In this document: positions 62,224 to 64,000 of the stretch, piece after piece
How the letters are laid out: every line of letters starts with the position of its first letter
Numbering within the stretch: position 1 is the stretch's first letter
Assembly (NCBI RefSeq): GCF_052057775.1
Contig: NZ_CP195121.1
Location: 744,001 to 808,000, forward strand
Direction: 5' to 3'
Source of the DNA: Methanococcoides sp052057775
Lineage (GTDB): Archaea > Halobacteriota > Methanosarcinia > Methanosarcinales > Methanosarcinaceae
Length of the DNA stretch: 64,000 bases
Made by a program: the position numbers and the translations under genes
The notes under the pieces: model-generated
Database searches by the model: none
The model's input: only the letters and a program-made list of their open reading frames with translations
What the model was told of the DNA's origin: nothing

Positions 62224-63272
62224 GTTTTGATCCTCCCTATAACAGGTTCTCCCGCTCTTGGCATGTAGATGTTATGGATATCGGGGTCCATCACGCGGAT
62301 GGCAGCTTCCTCACTTGAAATGTAAAGGCGGTTCCCATTCTCTCCGATGACCAGCGGTCTGAGCTTGATCCTGTCTGTAAATCCTACTATTCCTTCATGT
62401 GTAGCCACCACAATTGCGAACGGTCCGTTCATGAGGGCGGGCCCGTAGGTGAGGCGGATGGCATGGTTTAGCTCCTGCTCCTTTTCAGGCATGTTGTCGA
62501 TCTCATCCCAGAAAGGTGGTGCAAGTGCCTTCACAACAATGTCCTCCGGGAGTCCGTGCCTCCTTCCGAGGAGGTCGAAAAGGTATGCTACCACCTCGGT
62601 ATCGGTGAACATGCTGCAGGTGTACCCATGGCTTTCCACATAACGTCTGTTGGTACCGTATGATGTGATCTCTCCATTGTGCACCACCGCCCAGTCAAGA
62701 AGGTTGAATGGATGTGCTCCTCCCCACCATCCGGGTGTGTTTGTGGGATAACGGTTGTGTGCAAGCCAGATGTATCCTTTGTAGTCCTGGATGCGATAGA
62801 AGTTGGCAACATCCTCAGGCCAGCCGGCAGCCTTGAAAACTCCCATGTTCTTTCCGGATGAGAATATCAGGGCACCCTGGATATTGGAATTCGTTTCCAT
62901 TACAATGTGCTTGATGACATCGTCATCCGGGGTTGTGCTTCCTGACATCAGGTCACTGTAAGGCTTGAAGAAATATCTCCAGGGGATGTGGGTCCTTTTG
63001 AGGTTTTCCTGCTCGTATGTAGGGATAGCTTCCTGGTGGACGATCCTTCCCCATTTCTGGAGCATATGGTCAACCTTTGCCTTTGGTTCCACAAGGTTGT
63101 CAAAGAAGACGTGGATCGCATAACAGTCCTGGTAATCGGGGTAGATGCCGTATGCAGCATAACCTGCACCCTCGCCACTCCCCCTTTCATTCATAAGGCT
63201 TAGTGCATCGCGAATGCTGGATCCATCCATTAGTGCCCTTTTCCTGTCGATCACACCTATTATTCCACACAT
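62220..63272 (-). CDS. gltB1: Glutamate synthase glutaminase domain
   Basis: A 350-residue class II glutamine amidotransferase. I start it at ATG 63272 so that Cys2 (MCGIIGV) becomes the N-terminal nucleophile after Met removal; AAGGTGA is the ribosome site. Further motifs are HNRYPTNTPGWWGGAHPF (partial, about 193-210), HNGEITSYGTNRRY (about 213-226) and DTEVVAYLFD. It frees ammonia from glutamine for the synthase subunit. Between glnA and gltB2 on the same strand. Confidence 0.94.
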   Translation of the reverse strand: MCGIIGVIDRKRALMDGSSIRDALSLMNERGSGEGAGYAAYGIYPDYQDCYAIHVFFDNLVEPKAKVDHMLQKWGRIVHQEAIPTYEQENLKRTHIPWRYFFKPYSDLMSGSTTPDDDVIKHIVMETNSNIQGALIFSSGKNMGVFKAAGWPEDVANFYRIQDYKGYIWLAHNRYPTNTPGWWGGAHPFNLLDWAVVHNGEITSYGTNRRYVESHGYTCSMFTDTEVVAYLFDLLGRRHGLPEDIVVKALAPPFWDEIDNMPEKEQELNHAIRLTYGPALMNGPFAIVVATHEGIVGFTDRIKLRPLVIGENGNRLYISSEEAAIRVMDPDIHNIYMPRAGEPVIGRIKT

Positions 63273-63327
63273 TTTCATCACCTTGTTAAATTCGTATAAT
63301 CAGCATTTTTCATATCAGGGCGGAGGG

Positions 63328-63349
63328 TGTAAGGGGAAAGCCCCTTACA
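63328..63349 (-). other. Hairpin at the glnA stop
   Basis: Nine-base perfect arms (TGTAAGGGG and its complement) around AAAG enclose the glnA stop codon. There is no T run after it, so it may be a processing or attenuating element between glnA and gltB1. Confidence 0.45.
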
Positions 63350-64000
63350 ATATGCTCAGGTACGTGTCAAGCTCCCATTGATGTACACGTGCCTTGTAGT
63401 TGTCCCACTCCGCAGTCTTTGCAGCGAGGTAATTCTCAAAGACATGGTCTCCAAGAGCATTTCTCACGAATTTGCTCTTTTTCATGTTATCGATAGCTTC
63501 TTTCAGGTTGCCCGGGAGTGCGTCGATCCCCATGTCCTCTCTTTCCTGTTCACTAAGCTTGAAGATGTTCATCTTGAGGGATTCTCCTGGATCGATCTTG
63601 TTCCTTATACCGTCAAGACCTGCTTCCAGCATCACTGCAAATGCCAGGTAAGGGTTACATGACGGGTCAGGGTTCCTCAGTTCCACACGGGTTCCCATAC
63701 CTCTTGTAGCAGGGATGCGGATAAGCGAGCTCCTGTTGCTGTCGGACCATGTGATGTATATCGGTGCCTCATAACCGGGCACGAGACGCTTGTATGAGTT
63801 GACCACGGGATTCGTGATGGCTGCAATCTCGCTGACATGGTCAAGAAGACCTCCGATGTAGTGCCTTGCAATCTCAGAAAGGCCGTTCTTTGTCTCCGGG
63901 TCGTAGAATGCGTTCTTACCGTCCTCTGTCATAAGGGACTGGTTTGCGTGCATTCCTGAGCCGTTCACTCCATAGACCGGCTTTGGCATGAAGCTGGCAT
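63345..64000 (-). CDS. glnA: Glutamine synthetase, C-terminal part (cut by window end)
   Basis: About 218 C-terminal residues of GlnA; the frame is open to the window edge and the gene continues beyond. Visible active-site segments are NGSGMHANQSL (metal and glutamate site), NPVVNSYKRLVPGYEAP and RIPATRGMGTRVELRNPDPSCNPY (partial; glutamate- and metal-binding). The adenylylation Tyr found in enterobacteria cannot be placed with confidence. It makes glutamine from glutamate and ammonia with ATP. Upstream of the gltB1-gltB2-gltB3 operon, 72 bases away. Confidence 0.95.
   Translation of the reverse strand, partial: ASFMPKPVYGVNGSGMHANQSLMTEDGKNAFYDPETKNGLSEIARHYIGGLLDHVSEIAAITNPVVNSYKRLVPGYEAPIYITWSDSNRSSLIRIPATRGMGTRVELRNPDPSCNPYLAFAVMLEAGLDGIRNKIDPGESLKMNIFKLSEQEREDMGIDALPGNLKEAIDNMKKSKFVRNALGDHVFENYLAAKTAEWDNYKARVHQWELDTYLSIL

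Noticed and set aside
1..64000. CRISPR array, insertion sequences or integrase/attachment sites
   Set aside because: No evenly spaced direct repeats, transposase or integrase motifs are seen; the AT-rich NUDIX-helicase island has no flanking repeats I can find.

Overview
The window is a 64 kb piece of archaeal chromosome, almost certainly from a methylotrophic methanogen of the Methanosarcinaceae; a Methanococcoides- or Methanolobus-like genus fits best. The evidence is archaeal machinery (TBP, RNase P subunit Rnp4, archaeal SRP RNA, split GltB-type glutamate synthase, cupin-type glucose-6-phosphate isomerase, Mre11-Rad50, TATA/BRE promoters, tRNAs without encoded CCA) together with methanogen or Methanosarcina traits (an NrpR protein without a DNA-binding domain, an F420-type FrhB homologue, a sarcinarray-like surface protein, a DfsP/DUF166 protein). 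The genus is inference.

Layout. 0-9 kb: nitroreductase-like protein, AhpD-like protein, small ferredoxin, secreted subtilisin, tRNA-Arg, then ilvE, moeA, a DRG GTPase and tRNA-Gln. 9-12 kb: a PAS histidine kinase frame containing three in-frame UAG codons and no other stop, followed by an exported FecR-domain protein with one in-frame UGA. 12-18 kb: a transporter, an AT-rich two-gene NUDIX plus PLD-nuclease/helicase module (defence-like) and a HIT protein. 18-23 kb: a giant membrane-anchored protein and a sarcinarray-like partner. 23-28 kb: a CinA-NMNAT fusion, a cupin and an iron-uptake locus (feoB, a 54-residue zinc ribbon, DtxR-FeoA, and a separate DtxR) with palindromic operator candidates. 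28-32 kb: a redox operon (siroheme reductase-like, DfsP, CGGC protein, ferredoxin, GXGXG protein) divergent from an HxlR regulator. 32-37 kb: small proteins, cyclophilin, thiC, a glycosyltransferase and tbp. 37-48 kb: a chromosome-maintenance block running mre11, rad50, an unknown coiled-coil gene, smc, scpA, scpB. 48-54 kb: pgi, nrpRII, RecJ-like and PD-(D/E)XK nucleases, yjbQ, DUF1699, an MBL hydrolase and rnp4. 54-59 kb: tRNA-Ser, SRP RNA, a small wHTH, a KaiC-like ATPase and xseAB. 59-64 kb: an ammonia-assimilation operon, glnA (cut by the window end), gltB1, gltB2, gltB3 and an FrhB/F420-type electron-input subunit.

The points most worth a second look are the three-UAG kinase in a lineage expected to decode UAG as pyrrolysine (of about 60 intact genes here only yjbQ uses UAG as its stop), the NUDIX-helicase module, the uncharacterised siroheme/DfsP operon, and the unknown coiled-coil gene between rad50 and smc. 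I see no insertion sequence and no CRISPR array.
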